Below, piece after piece: positions 49,484-56,811 of a DNA stretch of 64,000 nt; the stretch's first letter is position 1; the number at the start of each line of letters is the position of its first letter. The position numbers and the translations under genes are program-made. The notes under the pieces are model-generated. The model saw only the letters and a list, made by a program, of their open reading frames with translations. It was not told the origin of the DNA and ran no database searches. The DNA comes from Thermoproteota archaeon (GTDB lineage Archaea > Korarchaeota > Korarchaeia > Korarchaeales > Korarchaeaceae), in the NCBI GenBank assembly GCA_027491915.1, contig JAOZGC010000001.1:1-64000 (forward strand). Reading direction: 5' to 3'.

Positions 49484-49904
49484 GGTCAGCGTGGGACACC
49501 TGGCCCTCCTCATGGCCTTGGTGATCGGCCTGGCGGCCTTCTCGATCCTCCTTATATGGCTCTCCGTGCTGGACATCAGGGCGGGCAGAGACGCCATGAA
49601 CGCCTTCTTCCAATTCATCATGGGGCTGGCTGGCCTGGCCCTGGCCGGGAAGTCCCTGGCCGACATGACCAGGATGAGGCTGTCCAGCGGGGAGAAGCCC
49701 GTGGAGGTGGTTTCTGTCATCCAGTGCGTCGACTGCGGACACTCCGCCGAGAGGAACTTCTCCGATGGGGAGTACGTCGGCATGCTGACCGGAGAGCGAT
49801 GTCCGGAGTGCGGGGGCCCGGTCTACGTGGCCAGGATATACGTCAAGGGCGGGGGGGAGGAGAGACGCCAGAGGAGGATCCTGGGCCTTCCCGCGGCGGC
49901 GTGA
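49440..49904 (+). CDS. Two-helix membrane protein with zinc ribbon
   Basis: The 154-residue protein has two membrane helices (about 20-44 and 57-73) followed by a zinc ribbon (CVDCGHS ... CPECGGPVY) and a basic tail. I do not recognise the family. It starts with GTG 49440 (or ATG 49449), 44 bp inside the end of the DUF1512 gene, which suggests the two proteins work together at the membrane. Confidence 0.7.
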   Translation: MTPMSGSGEREQRREVSVGHLALLMALVIGLAAFSILLIWLSVLDIRAGRDAMNAFFQFIMGLAGLALAGKSLADMTRMRLSSGEKPVEVVSVIQCVDCGHSAERNFSDGEYVGMLTGERCPECGGPVYVARIYVKGGGEERRQRRILGLPAAA

Positions 49905-49915
49905 AGGCGGGAGCC

Positions 49916-50365
49916 ATGCACGGCAAGATACACGTGGTCCCCTGCGTCGTGGTATTCGACGACTCCTTCAGGGTCCTCCTACTGAGGAGGTCCAAGAACA
50001 AGAGGTTCAGGGACAGGTGGGAGATACCGGGGGGGAGCCTCAGGTTCGGCGAGACCCCCAGGCGGGGGGCCGCCAGGGAGCTCAGGGAGGAGACCGGGTT
50101 CGACGTCCACCCGAGGGAGCTCATACCGGTGGACTCCTTCGGCTTCGTCTACACGGGCGTCGAGTTCGTGATCCCCCTCTACACCGTCAAGAGGTCGGGC
50201 GAGCCTGTCTTGAGGCCCAGGGAACACGAGGACTGGGGGTGGTTCGATCTGGATTCCGTCGTCAGGATGGAGAGGGCCGGGGAGACCATGATGGGGGTCT
50301 CCCTGATGGTCAGGGAGGCCTACAAGGTCTGGGAGTCGATCCAGGGCAGGGTGAGGGGGGTCTGA
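49916..50365 (+). CDS. Nudix hydrolase
   Basis: The 149-residue protein hydrolyses a nucleoside diphosphate linked to another group. The Nudix box is complete: GGSLRFGETPRRGAARELRE followed by ETGF, with the metal-binding Glu residues. The substrate cannot be told. I chose the ATG at 49916; a GTG at 49901 overlapping the upstream stop is possible. It is part of the plus-strand run with the uppP-like gene. Confidence 0.9.
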   Translation: MHGKIHVVPCVVVFDDSFRVLLLRRSKNKRFRDRWEIPGGSLRFGETPRRGAARELREETGFDVHPRELIPVDSFGFVYTGVEFVIPLYTVKRSGEPVLRPREHEDWGWFDLDSVVRMERAGETMMGVSLMVREAYKVWESIQGRVRGV

Positions 50366-50366
50366 C

Positions 50367-51134
50367 TTGGACGTGGGGGAGATGGCGCTCGCGATCCTAC
50401 AGGGCGTACTGGAGTGGCTGCCGGTCAGCAGCGAGGGCCAGCTGGTCCAGATCTCCATCTTGGCCCTGGGGATGCCGCCGGAGAGGGCCCTGAACGAGGC
50501 CCTCTTCCTGCACCTCGGAACCGCCCTCGCCGCCCTCGTCGCGCTGAGGAAGGAGGTGGCGGACGCCCTGGCCGGGATACCCCGGGGGGAGGATTTCTCC
50601 AAGTTCGTCGTCGTCTCCGTGGTGGTCTCGGCCCTGGTGGGCCTCCCTGTGATGGTGGCCGTAAAGGGAGCGTCCCCCTCCATCGGGGGGGCGGCCATGA
50701 TCGCCTTCTCCCTCGTCCTGGTGGCGGTCGGCGCGGTCCTCAGGGTGGCCGAGTCCAGGGGTCCCCCGTCCGGGAGGGGGATCTCCCCGAGGGAGGGGGT
50801 GGTGGCCGGCCTGGCCCAGGGTCTGGCCGCGATTCCCGGGGTGAGCAGGTCGGGCTCGACCGTGGCCGCCCTCCTCCTCATGGGATCCGATCCGGAGGAG
50901 GCCCTGAGGGCCTCCTTCCTCATAGGGATACCGGCCACCATGGGGGCGTCCGCGCTCTCACCCCCGCCCGAACTCTCCCTCGGTCAGATGGCGGTCCTAG
51001 TCTCCGTCAGCTTCGCCGTCGGCCTGATATCCCTGAGGATCCTCCTCTCGGCGGCTAGGAGGGTCCGCATGTCGACCTTCGCCCTGGCCTTCGGGGCGGC
51101 CGGGGTGGCGCTGAACCTACCCTCCATCCTGTGA
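50367..51134 (+). CDS. uppP: UppP/BacA-like undecaprenyl-diphosphatase
   Basis: This membrane phosphatase removes a phosphate from a polyprenyl diphosphate, in archaea probably dolichyl diphosphate left after N-glycosylation or cell-surface glycan transfer. The 255-residue protein has about seven membrane helices and both family motifs: LEWLPVSSEGQ (catalytic Glu; Gln where bacterial enzymes have His) and IPGVSRSGSTV with the catalytic Arg. The TTG at 50367 follows the Nudix stop by one base. It fits with AglB in recycling the lipid carrier. Confidence 0.9.
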   Translation: MDVGEMALAILQGVLEWLPVSSEGQLVQISILALGMPPERALNEALFLHLGTALAALVALRKEVADALAGIPRGEDFSKFVVVSVVVSALVGLPVMVAVKGASPSIGGAAMIAFSLVLVAVGAVLRVAESRGPPSGRGISPREGVVAGLAQGLAAIPGVSRSGSTVAALLLMGSDPEEALRASFLIGIPATMGASALSPPPELSLGQMAVLVSVSFAVGLISLRILLSAARRVRMSTFALAFGAAGVALNLPSIL

Positions 51135-51192
51135 TCCCCTGGCCCCCCACCTCTCCACTCTTTCCCCCTCCGCTCCCCTCCTCCGACTCCCC

Positions 51193-52533
51193 TCAGCCGA
51201 ATATCACGGACTCCCTGCCGAAGAGCTTCGCGCTAACGATCAGCAGGAGCATCAGGTAGATCACCGACGAGGCGAAGGACTCGACCAGCGCGGCGACGTT
51301 CCCCGGGTCCACCAGGAGATCCCTGACCAGCATGGCTATGCTGGTCACGGGGGCGAGCCTGAGCGGGCCCATCATGGGGGGAGGCAGGTAGGGGACGGCC
51401 ACCATCGGTAGGACGAGGACCCCCATGGTCGCCCCCAGGTACTGCTGGGCCTCCTTGAAGGTCTTGGCGAACGAGGACGTCATGACGATCACCGCGTTCC
51501 CCGTCAGGCCGGCCAGTATCATGGCCACCACCACGCCGGCCAGCACCAGCGCCGGATTCACCCCCTCCGGTATGAGCCTGGCGGCCGCGGCGGCAGCGGC
51601 CGCCTGCCCGATCCCCGAGGGGCCAACTCCCCCGGTGACCTGGAGGCCGGCTGAGAACTCCTCCGCCATGAGGATCAGGCCCAGGATGGAAGCCATTATG
51701 GTGGACAGTCCGGCCAGCAGGGAGAAGAAGGTCATGGCCAGGTACTTCCCAGCCAATATGCTCAACCTGCCCACAGGCGCCGTGAGCAGGGCCTCTATGG
51801 TCTTTCTCTCCCTCTCCCCCGCTATCATATCGAGGGCGAACGTCCCGGCCCCGGTTATGGCTATGACCCCCACCATCATCGGGAGCATCATCGACCCGAC
51901 CACCACCTCGGGCGACACCTCCCTGCCGGTGGAGGTTACCTGGAACTCCCTCTCAACCAGGGGGTGCACGTAATCCAGGCTGAGGTTCAGGGGGCGCAGC
52001 CTCTCGCTGACTATCTCCTCCTCCACCCGGGATACCGCGGCCGAAACCATGGAGATCGCCGTAGAGGACTTCATGCTGAAGGGGTCGTAGTAGTAGTCCA
52101 CGCTGGCGGTCAGGCCCGACGTCAGGTTGGCCGTGAATCCCTCCGGTATGACCACCACCAGGTCGGCCCTCCCCCCCAGTATCTCGGCCGACGTGTTGAC
52201 CCGCCCGGTGCGCACGACCAGGGACATCCCGCCCTGGTCGGAGATCGCCGAGGCGAGTCTCCCGGCGGCCCCACCGTCGTCCAGGAGGACCAGCTCAACG
52301 ACCGGGGGGGTGGTCTTCGGGCTCACCATCAGTATGGGGATCGCCATCGCCAGCGGGATCAGCACCACGGGGAGGACTATCGTGTTGATTATGGTCCTCC
52401 TGTCCCTCAGGGCCTCGGTGATCTCCTTCCACGCCACCACCACCGGGGCGGCCTTCGGTATTCCGTACCCGGCCAGCCCCAGCCCGCGCGTCACCTTGAC
52501 CTCCCCGGATCCTATTCGCCCCCAGAGCCTCAT
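51193..52533 (-). CDS. ABC transporter permease, NatB-like
   Basis: The 446-residue protein is an ABC-2 type exporter permease: an N-terminal helix (about 40-60), a large external loop of about 150 residues, then five or six helices with the DMIAGERERKTIEALL coupling motif typical of NatB. It could export ions, peptides or lipids. The ATG overlaps the stop of the ATPase gene (ATGA), so they form one operon. Confidence 0.9.
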   Translation of the reverse strand: MRLWGRIGSGEVKVTRGLGLAGYGIPKAAPVVVAWKEITEALRDRRTIINTIVLPVVLIPLAMAIPILMVSPKTTPPVVELVLLDDGGAAGRLASAISDQGGMSLVVRTGRVNTSAEILGGRADLVVVIPEGFTANLTSGLTASVDYYYDPFSMKSSTAISMVSAAVSRVEEEIVSERLRPLNLSLDYVHPLVEREFQVTSTGREVSPEVVVGSMMLPMMVGVIAITGAGTFALDMIAGERERKTIEALLTAPVGRLSILAGKYLAMTFFSLLAGLSTIMASILGLILMAEEFSAGLQVTGGVGPSGIGQAAAAAAAARLIPEGVNPALVLAGVVVAMILAGLTGNAVIVMTSSFAKTFKEAQQYLGATMGVLVLPMVAVPYLPPPMMGPLRLAPVTSIAMLVRDLLVDPGNVAALVESFASSVIYLMLLLIVSAKLFGRESVIFG

Positions 52534-53267
52534 GCCGTTATCTCACCCCTGACCAGCCTGACGAATATCTCCTCGAACTCCCTGAGGCCGGTCAACCTCT
52601 CCAGATCCTCGACGCCGCCGCGGTAGACCACCTTCCCCCTGTTTATCACGGCCACCGCCTCGCACAGCTTCTGGACCTCCCACATGTTGTGGGTGCTGAG
52701 CACCACCGTCTTGCCGGCCTCGGCGTGCTCCCTCATCATCCCCCTAATCTCCCTGGCGCTCATCACGTCGACCCCGGACGTCGGCTCGTCCAGCAGCAGG
52801 ACGGGGGGCTCGTGCAGGACAGCCCTGGCGAAGGTTAGCTTGGCCCTCATCCCCTTGGACAGCCTGTCCGCCAGGGTGAACCTCTTCTCCCACAGGCTCA
52901 ACCTGGTCAGGAGGTCCCTCACCCTCTCCCTCAGCTCCGACTCCTCCATCCCCCGGAGCTTGCCGAAGTAGATCAGGTTCTCCTCGGCGGTCAGCCTGGG
53001 GTAGAGGCCCGTGTCCTCCGGCATGACCCCGATGACCTCCCTGACCCCCCTCGGGTCCCTGGTGACGCTCCTCCCCATGACGACGGCGTCCCCCGAGTCG
53101 GGCCTGAGCACCCCGTATATCATCCTCAGCGTGGTCGTCTTGCCGGCCCCGTTAGGTCCGAGGAAGCCGAACACCGATCCCTCTTCCACCTCGAAGCTCA
53201 CCCCGTCCACGGCAACGACATCCCCGAACGCCTTGGTCAGCCCTACGGTGGCCACGGCCGCCGGCAT
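52530..53267 (-). CDS. ABC transporter ATPase, NatA-like
   Basis: The 245-residue ATPase has Walker A GPNGAGKTT, the signature LSKGMRAKL (in place of LSGGQ, as often in NatA/CcmA types), Walker B VLLLDEPTSGVD and the H-loop STHNMWEVQ. It powers the NatB-like permease. The ATG at 53267 is 28 bp from a TATA-like box shared with the divergent secreted-protein gene; that opposite gene could be functionally linked. Confidence 0.93.
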   Translation of the reverse strand: MPAAVATVGLTKAFGDVVAVDGVSFEVEEGSVFGFLGPNGAGKTTTLRMIYGVLRPDSGDAVVMGRSVTRDPRGVREVIGVMPEDTGLYPRLTAEENLIYFGKLRGMEESELRERVRDLLTRLSLWEKRFTLADRLSKGMRAKLTFARAVLHEPPVLLLDEPTSGVDVMSAREIRGMMREHAEAGKTVVLSTHNMWEVQKLCEAVAVINRGKVVYRGGVEDLERLTGLREFEEIFVRLVRGEITA

Positions 53268-53291
53268 ACCTCCGGCCGCCCGGGGGATTGA

Positions 53292-53298
53292 TTTTAAA
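53292..53298. promoter_or_regulatory. Shared TATA-like box between natA-like and secreted glycoprotein genes
   Basis: TTTTAAA is centred 28 bp before the minus-strand ATG (53267) and 26 bp before the plus-strand ATG (53321). The starts are 54 bp apart. Confidence 0.65.
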
Positions 53299-53320
53299 CC
53301 CAGCGAGTCCGGGCGGCCGG

Positions 53321-54619
53321 ATGCGCTGGAGGAAGGTGGCAGCGGTCTCCTCGGTTCTCCTGGCCGTCGTCGCGTTCAACCCGGGTCCGGGGCCGATGAG
53401 GGTCGACGCCCACTTCTCGTCGCTGGCGGTTACCCCCTCTCAGCTGATACTCGGGGAGGCGGCCAACCTGAGCTTCAACCTCTCCAAGAGGATGAAGGTC
53501 CCCGAGGGCGTGATGAGCTGCAGGGCCAGGCTGGTGGAGGCCAACCTGACCCTGGTATTACCGCCCCAGCTGGCGGTGACCAACCTCACCGTGTCGGCAG
53601 ACCCGCAGGATGTGGAGGTCTCGGTCTCCGGCCGCAGGATCTCGGTCAGGCACCGGGAGGACGTGTTGTCCGTGACCCTGAGGGCCTCCGTGATCGCGCC
53701 GCTGAACTCGACCCCCGGGGTCTATCCCATAAGGGTACTGGCCTTAGGCAAGGAGATCCTGCCCAACGAATCCGTGAGGTATCTCAACGCCACCCAGAAG
53801 ATCGTCCTGACGGTCGGATCTTGGCACCCGGCGGCCGAGCTGAGGGTGTTCCCCTCCAGGATAACTCCCCCCGGGAGGATCGCCGTCAGGGTGGACGTGG
53901 GGAACCCGTCGGCCCTCTGGGTGGTCAGGCCGGGCGGCCGGCTGGAGATGGTCAACCTGACCATAAGGGACGCGGCGGTCGCGTTGACCTCCACCTTCAT
54001 GGGCGGACAGGACGTGATCCGGGTGGGGGAAGTCGGACCAGGCCGGGTGGAGGTGATAAACAGGGTTTACGACCTACCGGACGGCGTTCCGGCCGGGGCC
54101 CACCAGGTAGTGGCCCTGGTCTCGGGGTCGGTTGGGCCGACTTCCGGGTCGGTCATCGTCAGGGACGACCTGGAGATAGTGGAGCAGGCCGACGTGAGGG
54201 TGGAGTCCCTGGACCTGCCGGCGGAGGTGGACGAGAACTCCACCTTCCCGGTCAATATAACCGTCAGGAACTACTCCCCCTTCCCGGCCAAGTCCGTCTC
54301 CGTCAGGGCGGCGGCCGGCGGGGTCGGGGACGAGGTCTACCTCGGCGACCTGGGGGGCTACGAGGTCAGGAGCGTCGTGGTGAACCTCCGGTCCGGGGGG
54401 GCCGGCAACCTGACCGTCGAGGTCGAGGTCTCATGGAGGGACGCATACCCTCCCCAGGCCAGGGAGGCGAGCGCCGAGGCCGCCATCTCGGTCTCCCGGT
54501 CGGGGGGATCGGGAGGGGGGCTGGCCGTCCCCGCAGATCTGATGCTGGTCGCCGGCGCCCTGGCGGTCGGGCTGGTGATGGGGTACGCCTGGCGCAGGCC
54601 GAAGGCAGGTGAGCGCTAG
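53321..54619 (+). CDS. Secreted, C-terminally anchored beta-sandwich protein (CARDB-like), sequon rich
   Basis: The 432-residue protein has a signal peptide (about 1-22), several beta-sandwich regions including a CARDB-like domain (about 290-390: VNITVRNYSPFPAKSVSV), and one C-terminal membrane helix before a basic end. It carries about twelve N-glycosylation sequons, so it is a likely AglB substrate. The family is not certain. It shares a promoter region with the ABC exporter ATPase; the two may act in the same surface process. The RNase HIII-like gene overlaps its end. Confidence 0.75.
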   Translation: MRWRKVAAVSSVLLAVVAFNPGPGPMRVDAHFSSLAVTPSQLILGEAANLSFNLSKRMKVPEGVMSCRARLVEANLTLVLPPQLAVTNLTVSADPQDVEVSVSGRRISVRHREDVLSVTLRASVIAPLNSTPGVYPIRVLALGKEILPNESVRYLNATQKIVLTVGSWHPAAELRVFPSRITPPGRIAVRVDVGNPSALWVVRPGGRLEMVNLTIRDAAVALTSTFMGGQDVIRVGEVGPGRVEVINRVYDLPDGVPAGAHQVVALVSGSVGPTSGSVIVRDDLEIVEQADVRVESLDLPAEVDENSTFPVNITVRNYSPFPAKSVSVRAAAGGVGDEVYLGDLGGYEVRSVVVNLRSGGAGNLTVEVEVSWRDAYPPQAREASAEAAISVSRSGGSGGGLAVPADLMLVAGALAVGLVMGYAWRRPKAGER

Positions 54620-55331
54620 GCTCTCCCGAGAGGAGAGGGGGCGGCTCCTGGACCTCCTCGTCGGTGCCGGGGCGCAGTTGCTGAATCCCGGGCCGCACGA
54701 GGAGTTCCGGGCCACCCTGGGAGGATCAACCCTGGTGGCCTACCTGAGCGGGGCCGTGGTCTACCACCCGGAGCTGGTCGAGCTGGTAGAGGCCGCCCTC
54801 ACCCCGCCCCATGGGACTGAGCTCGGATCCGACGAGGCCGGCAAGGGAGAGTCCGAGGGTCCCCTTGCCGTCGCCGCGGTCGCCCTGGATCCCCCCGCCG
54901 CGGTCAGGCTGAGGGCCAGGGGGCTGGCTGAGACCAAGTCCATCTCCAGGTCGGCCCTCCCCAGGATCGCCTCCGAGATAGAGGAGGAGGCCCTCTCCGT
55001 CGCTGTCAGGCTGGTCACCGTGTCGGAGTTCAGGAGAGTCTGGTCCCGCGGCAACCTGAACGACCTGCTCACCGGGTGGCACCTGGAGGTGCTGGAGGAG
55101 GCGGCAGAGCGCGCGGGCCGGGTGGACATCATAGCGGTGGACTCCTTCGACGAGAGGAGGCTGACGGCAGCCCTGAGGCCGCTGGCCGAGAGGCTGGGCG
55201 CCGAGCTTGTTGTGGTTCCCGGGGCCGACTCCAGGTTTCCCAGCGTGGCGGCGGCGAGCGTCGTCGCGAGGGTCGCCAGGGAGAGGGCCATGGCCGGAGG
55301 GCGTCGGGAGGGCGCGGGGAGGAAGTGGTGA
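54609..55331 (+). CDS. RNase HIII-like ribonuclease H
   Basis: The 240-residue protein has an N-terminal region of about 65 residues like the TBP-like substrate-binding domain of RNase HIII (NPGPHEEFRATLGGSTL), then a type 2 RNase H core: GSDEAGKGESEGPLAV with the first two acidic residues, AVDSFDERR, and GADSRFPSVAAASVVARV. It should remove RNA from RNA-DNA hybrids. RNase HIII is mainly bacterial, so an archaeal copy is of interest. The GTG start overlaps the preceding gene by 11 bp. Confidence 0.8.
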   Translation: MSARLSREERGRLLDLLVGAGAQLLNPGPHEEFRATLGGSTLVAYLSGAVVYHPELVELVEAALTPPHGTELGSDEAGKGESEGPLAVAAVALDPPAAVRLRARGLAETKSISRSALPRIASEIEEEALSVAVRLVTVSEFRRVWSRGNLNDLLTGWHLEVLEEAAERAGRVDIIAVDSFDERRLTAALRPLAERLGAELVVVPGADSRFPSVAAASVVARVARERAMAGGRREGAGRKW

Positions 55332-55365
55332 CGCGGCCGATCGGCCGTCTTGAGAGGTCCGGGAC

Positions 55366-56646
55366 CTAGCCGGCCAGCCTCTCGGCGGACCTCGCGTGGC
55401 CGGGGAGACCCTCCAACGCGGCCAGCGTCTTGACGAGCTCGGCCAGCTCTGGGGCGGGCCTCCCGTTAAGTCTGGCGAAGGCCACCGCCCTCATGAAGTC
55501 TCTGGTGGTCAGGACCCCGTAGCTCCTGGAGAAGCCCGAGGTCGGGAGGAGCTGGTTCACGCCGAGCGCGTAGTCGCCCACGGAGCTCGGGGTCCTCGCC
55601 CCGACGAACACCGCCCCGGCGGTCTTTATCTCCCCGTGGAGGCCCTCCACCTCCGACCCCAGCAGGGCCACCCTCTCCGGGGCGAGGGCGTTCACAGCCT
55701 CCACCGCCTCTCCCACCGAGTCGAACACCAGCGCCACCCCCCTGCTGTCCATGGCCACCCTGGCCACCTCTCCCCGGGGCAGGTCCTCCGCTATGCGGAA
55801 AGCCCTCTCCAGAGCGATCTCGGCGAACTCCTCGCTCGTCGTAATCAGCGCCACGAACGAGTCGACGTCGTGCTCTGCCTGGGAGACCAGCTCCATGGCC
55901 ACCTCCCCGGGATCGGCGCTGGGATCTGCCAGGACGACGTGCTCCGACGGGCCGGACGGACCGTCTATGGCCACATCCTGGGCCACCATCTGCTTAGCCG
56001 CCATGAAGTAGTTGTCTCCCGATCCGAATATCTTGTCCACGGCCTGTATGGCCGCGGTGCCGTAGGCCATCGCCCCGACGGCCGGCGGCCCCCCCACCCT
56101 GTAGACTTCGTCCACCCCCAGCATGGCGCAGGCCGCCAGCAGGATCGGGTGGACCCTCCCCCCAGGCAGGGGCGGGGTGAAGACGGCCACCTCCTCCACC
56201 CCCGCCACCCTGGCCGGTATGGCCGTGAAGAGGAGGGTGGACACGTAGGGCACGTCCTCGAACTCCGGTATGTGTATGCCCACCCTGGATATTGGGAGCC
56301 ACCTTATCCCGTACTCCCCTATCTCCTCCCTCAGGATGACGTCCCCCGGCATCTCCATCCTGTGAAACGTCTCTATCCTCTCTATGGCCGCCTCTAGGGC
56401 CTCCCTCTCGTTCCTGCCAATCTTCGCGAGCGAATCCTCCAGGAGCCCCGCCGCCACCCGGAACTCCTCTGGCGGCAGGTCCACGCCGTACAGCTTTGAC
56501 AGGCCGTCCCTGACCCCGTCGTCCCCCCTGAGCTTTATCTCTCTTATTATGGGGGCTACGGCCTCGCGGAATATGGCGCCCTCCGCATTCCTCGTCTCCA
56601 GGGAGGCCACCGCGGCCCAGGCATCCTTCCCCCTGAGGATCCTCAA
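55366..56646 (-). CDS. hisD: Histidinol dehydrogenase-like protein with altered catalytic site
   Basis: The 426-residue protein is clearly of the HisD family (IFGSGDNYFMAAKQMV, GPSGPSEHVVLAD, LVSQAEHDVDS). Zinc-ligand positions match the E. coli numbering minus two: QAEH, Asp358 and His417. But the general-base pair Glu326-His327 appears as Glu324-Arg325 (APERV), and the substrate-binding His367 is Gln365 (GVNQLLPT). No other his gene is in the window. It is therefore probably a paralogue using a different amino alcohol, or an inactive relative. The start is TTG at 56646, about 35 bp from the palindrome CCATTAATTAATGG. Confidence 0.85.
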   Translation of the reverse strand: MRILRGKDAWAAVASLETRNAEGAIFREAVAPIIREIKLRGDDGVRDGLSKLYGVDLPPEEFRVAAGLLEDSLAKIGRNEREALEAAIERIETFHRMEMPGDVILREEIGEYGIRWLPISRVGIHIPEFEDVPYVSTLLFTAIPARVAGVEEVAVFTPPLPGGRVHPILLAACAMLGVDEVYRVGGPPAVGAMAYGTAAIQAVDKIFGSGDNYFMAAKQMVAQDVAIDGPSGPSEHVVLADPSADPGEVAMELVSQAEHDVDSFVALITTSEEFAEIALERAFRIAEDLPRGEVARVAMDSRGVALVFDSVGEAVEAVNALAPERVALLGSEVEGLHGEIKTAGAVFVGARTPSSVGDYALGVNQLLPTSGFSRSYGVLTTRDFMRAVAFARLNGRPAPELAELVKTLAALEGLPGHARSAERLAG

Positions 56647-56673
56647 GTCGGCTCCCGTCGGGGCGATTACCCC

Positions 56674-56687
56674 CCATTAATTAATGG
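56674..56687 (-). promoter_or_regulatory. Palindromic AT-rich promoter element of hisD-like gene
   Basis: CCATTAATTAATGG is a perfect 14-bp palindrome about 35 bp before the TTG of the hisD-like gene. It can act as a TATA box, and its symmetry would also suit a dimeric regulator. Confidence 0.5.
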
Positions 56688-56811
56688 TTGGGTTTCCCCC
56701 GGGACCGGGGGGATGAGGTGGCCATCCCAGAGTGATCCCTGATCGGCCCTGGAGTAACCGACCCCCCTCTCTCCACCTATTTTTAACGCGGTTCCCCTGA
56801 CTTCCGGGAGG

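Noticed and set aside
56700-56760. Possible C/D box RNA (GGATGAG, AGTGATC, CTGA) between hisD-like and gltX genes
   Set aside because: The boxes match the consensus poorly, the spacing is irregular and no terminal stem brackets them.
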